Shown here piece after piece: positions 1 to 5,784 of a DNA stretch of 15,006 nt. Source of the stretch: BRH-c25 sp035417425 (GTDB lineage: Bacteria; Bacillota; Clostridia; Lutisporales; Lutisporaceae); the NCBI GenBank assembly GCA_035417425.1, contig DAOLPD010000062.1, positions 1-15,006 on the forward strand, in the 5' to 3' direction. A program made the position numbers and the translations under genes. Every line of letters begins with the position of its first letter. Positions within the stretch are counted from its first letter, which is position 1. The notes under the pieces are model-generated. The model was not told where the DNA came from, searched no databases, and was given only the letters and a program-made list of their open reading frames with translations.

Positions 1-1064
1 CTCCGATTATGGGTGCTGCGGCATTTCTGATGTCGGAGTTTATCGGTATTCCATATGGGAGTATAGCAAAATCGGCAATAATACCTGCTTTGCTTTACTT
101 CAGCGGAATATGGATAATGGTTGATTTGGAAGCAAGAAAGACAGGACTGGTCGGCCTTGAAGCTTCGAAGCTTCCAAAGCTCAGAAAAGTACTTGGTGAG
201 AGATGGTATCTGTTTGCACCGATATTTGTAATTGTATATATGCTTATGAGCGGAACCACACCGATAAAAGCAGCTCTTTTCGGAATATATTCATCAATAT
301 TGGTGGGGATGGTTAAAAAAGAAACCAGAATGAACTTGAAGATGCTGCTTGAAGCACTGGAAGCAGGGGCAAAAGGTGCATTGGGTGTTGCAATAGCATG
401 TGCTTGTGCAGGTATAATCGTAGGGACCGTTACTCTTACAGGTTTGGGTCTGAAGATGGGCAACGGCCTTGTTGCATTAGCAGGAGGACGGCTTATTCCT
501 ACTTTGTTCCTGACGATGATCTCATCTCTAATACTTGGGATGGGAGCCCCGACAACAGCTAACTATATTATTACTTCAACAATAGCGGCACCGGCACTTC
601 TGAAGCTGGGGGTAAATCCTTTGACAGCCCATATGTTTGTATTCTACTTTGGAATAATTGCTGATATAACACCGCCGGTTGCTCTTGCTGCCTTTGCAGG
701 TTCTGCAATTGCCAAGAGTGATCCGATCAAGACCGGTATAAATGCAAGCAAGCTTGCAATTGCAGCATTTCTGATACCATATATATTTGTTATTAATCCT
801 CAATTGCTGCTGATAGATACAACTGGGTTTGAAATAATTCAGATTACAATTACATCGCTAATAGGTATGTTTGGAATCGGTATGGCCATGGAAGGTTTTA
901 TGTTTGGAAAGGTAAATCCTGTACTTAGAATACTTTTCATGGCAGGAGGGCTTTGCCTCATTGATCCGGGTGTGTATACCGACTTGATAGGCATTGTAGT
1001 AATCGGATTGGGATTAGCATATCAGTGGTATAAATATAAGAGGCCTGCAGCAAAAGGTATTTAG
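1..1064 (+). CDS. TRAP transporter fused permease (DctQM-type 4TM/12TM fusion), 3' part
   Basis: This is the C-terminal part of a TRAP transporter permease, which imports an organic acid or similar solute across the cytoplasmic membrane using an ion gradient and a separate extracytoplasmic binding protein. The reading frame is open to the left edge (two codons precede the first visible Met), so the true start lies outside the window. About 353 residues are visible, made of many hydrophobic segments. Family hallmarks seen are PIMGAAAFLMSEFIGIPYG at the start and GMGAPTTANYIITS followed by ADITPPVALAAFAGSAIA in the middle, the DctM signature region of the 4TM/12TM fusion subfamily. The extra hydrophobic segments after the DctM core, ending in a basic tail, also fit the fusion form. 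The binding protein would be expected upstream, outside the window. The substrate cannot be told from sequence. It ends 31 bp before a convergent gene. Confidence 0.9.
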   Translation, partial: PIMGAAAFLMSEFIGIPYGSIAKSAIIPALLYFSGIWIMVDLEARKTGLVGLEASKLPKLRKVLGERWYLFAPIFVIVYMLMSGTTPIKAALFGIYSSILVGMVKKETRMNLKMLLEALEAGAKGALGVAIACACAGIIVGTVTLTGLGLKMGNGLVALAGGRLIPTLFLTMISSLILGMGAPTTANYIITSTIAAPALLKLGVNPLTAHMFVFYFGIIADITPPVALAAFAGSAIAKSDPIKTGINASKLAIAAFLIPYIFVINPQLLLIDTTGFEIIQITITSLIGMFGIGMAMEGFMFGKVNPVLRILFMAGGLCLIDPGVYTDLIGIVVIGLGLAYQWYKYKRPAAKGI

Positions 1065-1074
1065 ACGAAATAAT

Positions 1075-1107
1075 AAGGAAGAGTTGATTTTGATATCACT
1101 CTTCCTT
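1075..1107. terminator. Bidirectional intrinsic terminator between TRAP permease and the convergent hypothetical gene
   Basis: The arms AAGGAAGAGT (1075-1084) and ACTCTTCCTT (1098-1107) are perfect complements, with a further short GAT/ATC pairing inside the loop. On the plus strand the stem runs into TTTTC. On the minus strand it is followed by ATTATTTC. The right arm overlaps the stop codon of the minus-strand gene (1096-1098). It serves two convergent genes, which fits its symmetry. Confidence 0.8.
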
Positions 1108-1527
1108 TTCAAATTCTCCCAAATACTTTGCTTTATCAGCTTCAACCAGCGGAAGGACTCTCTGCAGCTCAGCCTTATGAATCTCAAGTAGTTCATTAAT
1201 AATCCTCTCCACTTCATTGCGCTCTTCGATGTATTTAAGCTTGACAATCCATCTGGGGTTGTATTCTCCTGACCCGTCAATAAGCTCAATGTCAAATTTG
1301 TCGAAAACCTCTTCATTGTATAAGTCATATATTCCGTAGTACTGATAATCCTCAACATCAGCTGTAGTGAGAACAAGAAATATGAAGTATTTTCCCTCTT
1401 CCTCAGAGAGATATGCGTTCTCTATCAGCTCAAAGCCCGAATCAATTTTATAGGAATCAACCGTTTGGGTAAAAAAACCGGTTTCCTTATCCTTTTCCAT
1501 AAGCACAAGTACATTGTATTTGTCCAT
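1096..1527 (-). CDS. Hypothetical acidic cytoplasmic protein, 143 aa
   Basis: This is a complete small gene with an ATG start and a strong ribosome site (CCGGAGG, 8 nt before the start on the minus strand). The 143-residue product has no signal peptide, no membrane segment and no cysteine, and is rich in Glu, Asp and Tyr. The N-terminal two thirds look like alternating beta strands (YNVLVLMEK, YFIFLVLTTA, WIVKLKYIEE). The last 40 residues look like one long charged helix (residues about 100-143). I do not recognise a catalytic motif. It may belong to an uncharacterised Clostridia-specific domain family (DUF6762 comes to mind, from memory and unchecked). It is monocistronic: it diverges from sfsA and converges on the TRAP permease gene, so context gives no functional clue. 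Confidence 0.8.
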   Translation of the reverse strand: MDKYNVLVLMEKDKETGFFTQTVDSYKIDSGFELIENAYLSEEEGKYFIFLVLTTADVEDYQYYGIYDLYNEEVFDKFDIELIDGSGEYNPRWIVKLKYIEERNEVERIINELLEIHKAELQRVLPLVEADKAKYLGEFEKEE

Positions 1528-1565
1528 TTTATTACCTCCGGGGCATAATGCCTGGCATTTTGCTG

Positions 1566-1595
1566 AATGAATATGGTATAAATGAATATGGTATA
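1566..1595. repeat. Perfect 15-bp tandem duplication in the divergent promoter region
   Basis: AATGAATATGGTATA occurs at 1566-1580 and again at 1581-1595 with no mismatch. Each copy carries a -10-like box on the plus strand (TATAAA at 1577, TATAAT at 1592). It lies between the divergent 143-aa gene and sfsA. Confidence 0.85.
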
Positions 1596-1597
1596 AT
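1592..1597 (+). promoter_or_regulatory. Possible -10 box for sfsA
   Basis: TATAAT lies 73 bp upstream of the sfsA start, at the end of the tandem duplication. No good -35 hexamer sits 16-18 bp upstream, so this is a weak call. Confidence 0.35.
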
Positions 1598-1669
1598 TCA
1601 ATAATTAAGTGTGATATATTCTATGATGATATTTTAACCATTTCAAGTACAACTTACAAGGAGTTTAAA

Positions 1670-2374
1670 ATGAAAATTATCTATAAAACCGTTGATGGAA
1701 GATTTGTGGACAGGTTGAACAGATTTGAAGGAATAGCAGAGATAAACGGAAGGGAAGTGCCGGTTCATATACCTAATACCGGCCGATGCAGGGAACTCCT
1801 GTTTAAAGGAGCAAGAGTCATCTTGGAAATAAGGGAGAGCAAGACAAGGAAGACCCCCTATGAGCTGATAATGGTGTATAAGGGGGACAGGCTTATATCT
1901 ATTGATTCCCAGGCACCAAACAAAATTGTCGAGGAAGCTGTAAGGAGAGGGCTTATAGAGGAGATAGGGGCCTACGAATATGTCAAGAGGGAAGTATCAT
2001 ACCAAAACAGCAGGTTCGATCTGTTCCTGAAAAAACATGAAGAAAGCGGGAAAAGTGAATCCTGCTATATTGAGGTAAAAGGTGTCACCCTGGAAGAAGA
2101 TGGAGTTGCCATGTTTCCTGATGCTCCGACGGAAAGAGGTGCAAGGCATCTGAAGGAATTGGCTGATGCCCGTAAGGAGGGCTATAGAGCTGCTGTGATT
2201 TTCCTCGTTCAGATGGAGAATATCAAATACTTTACTCCCAACAAGCTGATGGACGTTGGATTTTACGAGGCCCTGGCATATGCGCATTCCGAAGGCGTGG
2301 AAGTGCTTTCATATAATTGCAGGGTATCGGAGAAGGAAATAGTGATTGATGAAAGAGTTGAAGTTGTATTGTGA
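1670..2374 (+). CDS. sfsA: DNA/RNA nuclease-fold protein SfsA (sugar fermentation stimulation protein)
   Basis: SfsA family protein, 234 residues, the usual family length. The N-terminal part (about residues 1-80) matches the OB-fold-like half, with the family motif VHIPNTGRCRELL at 32-44. The C-terminal half is a PD-(D/E)xK nuclease-type core. The candidate catalytic residues are Asp117 in SRFDLFL and Glu135 and Lys137 in YIEVKGVTL, followed by the family block MFPDAPTERGARH (148-160). E. coli SfsA was first described as affecting maltose metabolism and as DNA-binding; its physiological role in Firmicutes is not settled. The ATG start is supported by AAGGAG 6 nt upstream. The gene appears monocistronic, flanked by a divergent hypothetical gene and the separately promoted mgtE. 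No signal peptide or membrane segment is seen, so it should be cytoplasmic. Confidence 0.93.
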   Translation: MKIIYKTVDGRFVDRLNRFEGIAEINGREVPVHIPNTGRCRELLFKGARVILEIRESKTRKTPYELIMVYKGDRLISIDSQAPNKIVEEAVRRGLIEEIGAYEYVKREVSYQNSRFDLFLKKHEESGKSESCYIEVKGVTLEEDGVAMFPDAPTERGARHLKELADARKEGYRAAVIFLVQMENIKYFTPNKLMDVGFYEALAYAHSEGVEVLSYNCRVSEKEIVIDERVEVVL

Positions 2375-2434
2375 AGCAATAATGAAAGATTCCGAAATAT
2401 ATACAAGTTTTAAGAGATGGTTTTGCGCATTATC

Positions 2435-2472
2435 GAAATTTAATATAATATGAACTTTTTTTATTAAATTTC
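2435..2472. repeat. AT-rich perfect inverted repeat upstream of the mgtE promoter
   Basis: GAAATTTAATA (2435-2445) and TATTAAATTTC (2462-2472) are perfect 11-bp complements separated by 16 nt. The element ends 12 bp before the -35 box of the mgtE promoter. It could be a weak end-of-transcript hairpin for sfsA or an operator. Nothing here decides between them. Confidence 0.6.
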
Positions 2473-2484
2473 ATATCATATATA

Positions 2485-2513
2485 TTGAAATGAAGATTTT
2501 ATAGGACTATAAT
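2485..2513 (+). promoter_or_regulatory. Sigma-A-type promoter for the M-box/mgtE transcript
   Basis: TTGAAA (2485-2490), a 17-bp spacer and TATAAT (2508-2513) make a near-consensus vegetative promoter. Transcription would start near 2520, about 10 nt before the M-box begins. Confidence 0.8.
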
Positions 2514-2528
2514 AAAAATGACAATCAA

Positions 2529-2690
2529 ATCTTCGTTAGGTGAGGCTCCTATACGGATAAATGCTGCTACCCGGAAACATCGAGAGATGCCAGCGGGTTA
2601 ACAAGTACTATCGAATTAAGGTTCTACTTAATGCAGCTGGAAGACTTCTATCCAAAGCTGTATAGTGCCAAAGCTCCGCGAGTGAAGAAA
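2529..2690 (+). ncRNA. M-box (ykoK-type) Mg2+ riboswitch
   Basis: The conserved M-box words are present in order: CGTTAGGTGAGGCTCCTATA, then CGGATAAATGCTGCTACCC, then GGAAACATCGAGAGATGCC, then the late conserved GTGCCAAAGCTC. CTTC (2531-2534) can pair with GAAG (2684-2687) to close the P1 stem. In this known class, Mg2+ binding compacts the RNA and exposes a downstream terminator. A terminator is present at 2718-2748. The 3' P1 strand GAGTGAAG (2680-2687) can instead pair with CTTTCACTC (2719-2727) in the terminator's left arm, giving a plausible antiterminator for low Mg2+. The downstream gene, mgtE, is a classical target. Confidence 0.95.
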
Positions 2691-2717
2691 AATGTAATGC
2701 TGTTACAGTGTATTATT

Positions 2718-2748
2718 CCTTTCACTCCAGTGAAAGGATTTTGTTTTT
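2718..2748 (+). terminator. Riboswitch-controlled terminator of the M-box
   Basis: CCTTTCAC (2718-2725), loop TCCA and GTGAAAGG (2730-2737) form a perfect 8-bp stem followed by ATTTTGTTTTT. It lies about 30 nt after the M-box and competes with the antiterminator pairing to 2680-2687. Confidence 0.88.
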
Positions 2749-2810
2749 AGTTAGAAGCTTGTTAATATTTATATGCTAAGTAGTAAATAATACAACGGCA
2801 AATTTTAGTA

Positions 2811-2874
2811 AGATATTCTATATTTTGCTTCACTGCGCGTGGATACCCACGAGCAGCCGGCAAAAAGAATATCT
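2811..2874 (+). promoter_or_regulatory. Long stable hairpin in the mgtE leader, function unknown
   Basis: The outer arms AGATATTCT (2811-2819) and AGAATATCT (2866-2874) are perfect complements. Inside them TTTTGC pairs with GCAAAA, then CTGC with GCAG, then CGTGG with CCACG around an ATAC loop. The result is one nearly continuous stem of about 24 bp. No T-run follows, so it is not an intrinsic terminator. I do not recognise it as a known riboswitch class. It lies between the M-box terminator and the ribosome site of the leader reading frame. Confidence 0.75.
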
Positions 2875-2906
2875 AATTAAAATTAGCCTCTGGAGAGGTG
2901 ATTTAA

Positions 2907-3068
2907 ATGGACGCAGGGCCCAGTAATTATTGCAGTAGAATATGGATAGACTATTGGGGAAAGTCTGTTTATTTCACCAGTGACAGCCGCTTTTCCCATT
3001 GTTGGGAGGAAAGACTATGGAAAACATCATTAAGGATTATATTGAAGAAAAAAATTATTCAGAAATAA
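2907..3068 (+). CDS. Candidate 53-aa leader peptide overlapping the mgtE start
   Basis: This ATG has a very good ribosome site (GAGGTGA, 6 nt upstream), better than that of mgtE. The frame encodes 53 residues, MDAGPSNYCSRIWIDYWGKS through LKKKIIQK, and stops at 3066-3068, about 50 nt inside mgtE in a different frame. The product is rich in Trp (4) and Tyr, has two Cys and a very basic C-terminus, and has no signal peptide or obvious membrane segment. I recognise no family. The likely role, inferred from position only, is a translated leader: ribosomes reading it pass straight through the hairpin that covers the mgtE ribosome site. It could also be a chance frame. The ribosome site argues against that, the odd composition argues for it. 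Confidence 0.45.
   Translation: MDAGPSNYCSRIWIDYWGKSVYFTSDSRFSHCWEERLWKTSLRIILKKKIIQK
2991..3010 (+). promoter_or_regulatory. Hairpin covering the mgtE ribosome binding site
   Basis: TTTTCCCA (2991-2998), loop TTGT and TGGGAGGA (3003-3010) form an 8-bp stem with two G-U pairs. The right arm contains the mgtE Shine-Dalgarno sequence GGGAGGA, which sits 6 nt before the ATG at 3017. The hairpin lies inside the 53-codon leader frame, so its translation would open the hairpin. Confidence 0.5.
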
Positions 3069-4351
3069 AAAAGGCGCTGGAGGATATGCAGCCGGCCGAT
3101 ATTGCAGAGCTCTTGGAAGAACTTGATACAAAGAACAGCCTTCTGGTTTTCAGAATGCTCCATAAGGATGTTGCAGTAGAAGTATTTGCACACCTTTCAG
3201 TAAAACAGCAGACCAGTTTTACCCTTATGATAAAGGAGGACGAGTTAAAAGAAATATTGGAGGAGCTGTATTTCGACGATAAGATCGACTACCTTGAGGA
3301 AATGCCCTCGAGTGTTGTAAAAAAGATACTGAAGAATTCTCCGGAAACAGAGAGAAAATTGATCAACCAGTTCCTGAATTATCCGGAGAACTCAGCCGGA
3401 AGCCTGATGACGATAGAGCTGGTTGACCTGAAGAAGGAGCTTACCATCGACGAAGCACTGCTTCGTATCAGGCGGACAGCTTTGGATAAGGAAACAATAT
3501 ATACCTGCTACGTAACTGATAATAACAGAAAGCTGGAGGGTACAGTCTCCCTGAAGGACCTGGTAATTGCACCCGGGAATAAAAAGGTTGAAGATATCAT
3601 GGAGACGGATCCCATATATGTAAGGACTATTGACGACCAGGAAGAGGTGGCAAACCTCTTTAAGAAATATGACCTTTTGTCTGTACCGGTTGTGGATCAG
3701 GAAAACAGGCTGGTAGGAATCATTACCATCGACGATATCGTGGACGTAATTGAAGAAGAGGCATCAGAGGATATACAGATCATGCACGGTTTGGCGCCCA
3801 ATGAAGAAGAATATCTGAAGACTGATATTATAACCCTGGCAAAGCAGAGAATTTTCTGGCTGCTGTTCCTGATGCTTTCGGCAACTATTACCGGAAGCAT
3901 AATAGAAAGCTTCCAGGGCAGCCTGGAGAAGGCAGTGGGACTAGCAGTATTCATACCTATGCTTATGGGTACCGGAGGAAATGCGGGGACACAATCTTCA
4001 ACACTGGTAATAAGAGGTATCGCTCTTGGAGAAGTTGCCTTAAACGATATGCCAAAGGTAATATGGAGAGAACTCAGAATAAGCCTGATGGTCGGAGTCT
4101 CGCTGGCAGTAGTAAATTTCATCCGGGTGTATTATCTTGGAGGGAACTCTTTTACAGTATCGGTGGTGGTAAGCGTTACACTCATATTTACAATTATGAT
4201 AGCAAAGGTGATAGGAGGAGTGCTTCCGCTGTTTGCCAAAGCAATAAATATTGACCCGGCAATAATGGCCAGCCCATTGATTTCAACTATTGTGGATGCA
4301 CTTACACTGCTTTCGTATTTTAAAATAGCAGAAGCAATTATGCATATATGA
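3017..4351 (+). CDS. mgtE: Magnesium transporter MgtE
   Basis: MgtE-type Mg2+ channel/transporter of the cytoplasmic membrane, 444 residues (family about 450). Domains: N-terminal helical domain (about 1-130), two CBS domains (about 131-190 and 194-250) that sense cytosolic Mg2+, a connecting plug helix, and a C-terminal pore domain of about five membrane helices (278-440). Pore hallmarks are PMLMGTGGNAGTQSS (314-328), DPA with Asp413 and STIVDAL with Asp427, which corresponds by position to the conserved pore Asp of T. thermophilus MgtE. I chose ATG at 3017 over the upstream TTG at 2999 because GGGAGGA (3004-3010) is correctly spaced for 3017 and would lie within the coding region if TTG were used. 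Expression is controlled by the M-box leader. The long extra leader suggests a second control layer. It converges on the PBP gene. Confidence 0.96.
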   Translation: MENIIKDYIEEKNYSEIKKALEDMQPADIAELLEELDTKNSLLVFRMLHKDVAVEVFAHLSVKQQTSFTLMIKEDELKEILEELYFDDKIDYLEEMPSSVVKKILKNSPETERKLINQFLNYPENSAGSLMTIELVDLKKELTIDEALLRIRRTALDKETIYTCYVTDNNRKLEGTVSLKDLVIAPGNKKVEDIMETDPIYVRTIDDQEEVANLFKKYDLLSVPVVDQENRLVGIITIDDIVDVIEEEASEDIQIMHGLAPNEEEYLKTDIITLAKQRIFWLLFLMLSATITGSIIESFQGSLEKAVGLAVFIPMLMGTGGNAGTQSSTLVIRGIALGEVALNDMPKVIWRELRISLMVGVSLAVVNFIRVYYLGGNSFTVSVVVSVTLIFTIMIAKVIGGVLPLFAKAINIDPAIMASPLISTIVDALTLLSYFKIAEAIMHI

Positions 4352-4364
4352 AACAGACATGGAA

Positions 4365-4388
4365 AACGGATAACTTGCGTTATCCGTT
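4365..4388. terminator. Bidirectional terminator between mgtE and the PBP gene
   Basis: AACGGATAAC (4365-4374), loop TTGC and GTTATCCGTT (4379-4388) form a perfect 10-bp stem. It is followed by ATTTATTTC on the plus strand and by TTCC after the TT of the arm on the minus strand. It sits between two convergent genes. Confidence 0.85.
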
Positions 4389-4390
4389 AT

Positions 4391-5773
4391 TTATTTCAGG
4401 CTAAGTGCCTTTTTCAGAACCTTTGAGGCTATGGGTGCGGCTGCACTGCCGCCTCCGCCGCCATTTTCAATAATTACCGCAATTGCAGCCTTCGGATTGT
4501 CCGCGGGGGCAAAGCCTACAAACCATGCGTGGGATTTTTGGTTGCCACTGACCTCGGCAGTTCCTGTTTTTCCTGCAACGGCAACTTTGCTGACCTTGGC
4601 CCTGGTTCCCGTGCCGGACTCAACCACTTCGACCATCATTTCTTTTATGGCTTCAGCAGTATTTTTATCTATTATTCTGCTTATCTGCTTCGGTTTGAAT
4701 TCTTTGATTATCTTATTTTCGCTGCTGCTGATACTGTTTACAACGTATGGCTGCATCATAACCCCGTCATTTGCAATGGCTGCTGCTATCATTGCAGCAT
4801 GCAGGGGCGTCATAAGAACCTCACCCTGTCCTATGGACTGCTGGGCAATACTCCTGTTGTCAGTTTTGCTTGGAAAAATACTTTCGGATACTCTTATATC
4901 CGTCTGTATTTTCTTGTTTAACCTGAACCTTACTGCTTCATTGTACAGATTGCTGTTTCCCAGCTTAAGCCCTTGCTTTATGAAATATGAATTGCATGAG
5001 TATTTCAAGGCCTCTGAAAGGGTAATGCTGCCATGGGCTTTGCCGTCGCTGTCTTTGATAATATAACCGTCTGCATTTACTTCTCCTGTGCATTCCACCT
5101 CAATGCCCTGCAAATTGTTTTTCAATATCGAGGAAGTCACTATCAGTTTGAATATCGATCCCGGAGGGTAAAGCCCCTCTGAAGCCCTGTTAAGCAGAGG
5201 GCTTTTCTTATCATTTATAAGGTTTTCCCAATTGTTTTGTATGCCGGAGGGGTCGAAATCCGGTTTGCTTACCATGGCAAGTATTTCTCCGGTATCCGGC
5301 CTCAGTACTACTACTGCCCCTTTTTTGCCCCGCAGCAGATCGGAGGCATAAACCTGAAGGGAACGATCCAGTGTCAGATTGATATTGTTGCCTTTTATAT
5401 AATAATCATTGATTTTGCTTCTCAAGTCCTCCATAGTATCGCTGGAGCTCATAAGTTCCTTGTTAAATAGGGCTTCGAGGCCTGAAGAACCATATTTGGC
5501 ACTTGAATATCCGATAACATGGGAAAAGTATCTGGGATAGACATATGTGCGTTTAACTCCGGCTTTATACTTTGCACTCTTTGCCAGAATCTCCCCGTTT
5601 TTATCCAGGATGCTTCCCCTTATTATATTGCCCCCAGATTCCCTCAGCCTTCTGTTATATGAGTTGGAGGCGACCAATCTTGACTCAAACAGGCTGAAAT
5701 ACAGAAGATACAAGCATATCAGTGCAAATAAGGACAAGTATATATATTTAATAATTCTAATTCTATCTTTCAT
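4391..5773 (-). CDS. pbpA: Class B penicillin-binding protein, short PbpA/FtsI-like transpeptidase
   Basis: This is a peptidoglycan DD-transpeptidase that cross-links stem peptides outside the membrane. The 460 residues have one N-terminal membrane anchor (about 8-28), a short pedestal region, and a transpeptidase domain from about residue 150. All three active-site motifs are present: SIFK (206-209, catalytic Ser206) in YPPGSIFK, SCN (259-261), and KTG (402-404) in AGKTGTAE. The C-terminal glycine-rich GGGGGSAAAPIASKVL is typical of FtsI/PBP2-like proteins. At 460 residues it is shorter than most PBP2 or SpoVD proteins and closest in size to actinobacterial PbpA. The ATG start has AGGAG 8 nt upstream, and that site overlaps the TAG stop of the upstream SEDS gene, so the two are co-transcribed and probably work as a glycosyltransferase/transpeptidase pair. 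The symbol pbpA rests on resemblance and operon order. Confidence 0.9.
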   Translation of the reverse strand: MKDRIRIIKYIYLSLFALICLYLLYFSLFESRLVASNSYNRRLRESGGNIIRGSILDKNGEILAKSAKYKAGVKRTYVYPRYFSHVIGYSSAKYGSSGLEALFNKELMSSSDTMEDLRSKINDYYIKGNNINLTLDRSLQVYASDLLRGKKGAVVVLRPDTGEILAMVSKPDFDPSGIQNNWENLINDKKSPLLNRASEGLYPPGSIFKLIVTSSILKNNLQGIEVECTGEVNADGYIIKDSDGKAHGSITLSEALKYSCNSYFIKQGLKLGNSNLYNEAVRFRLNKKIQTDIRVSESIFPSKTDNRSIAQQSIGQGEVLMTPLHAAMIAAAIANDGVMMQPYVVNSISSSENKIIKEFKPKQISRIIDKNTAEAIKEMMVEVVESGTGTRAKVSKVAVAGKTGTAEVSGNQKSHAWFVGFAPADNPKAAIAVIIENGGGGGSAAAPIASKVLKKALSLK

Positions 5774-5784
5774 ATGAATCGCTC

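Noticed and set aside
2811..2874. Intrinsic terminator in the mgtE leader
   Set aside because: The stem is strong but is followed by AATTAAAATTAG, not a T-run.
2999..3016. TTG start for mgtE six codons upstream of the ATG
   Set aside because: It would place the clear ribosome site GGGAGGA inside the coding region, and it has no ribosome site of its own. ATG 3017 is well spaced and gives a normal MgtE N-terminus.
4431..5066. 211-codon plus-strand frame antisense to the PBP gene
   Set aside because: It lies wholly opposite a gene with all transpeptidase motifs, has low-complexity hydrophobic translation and no ribosome site; it is a shadow frame.
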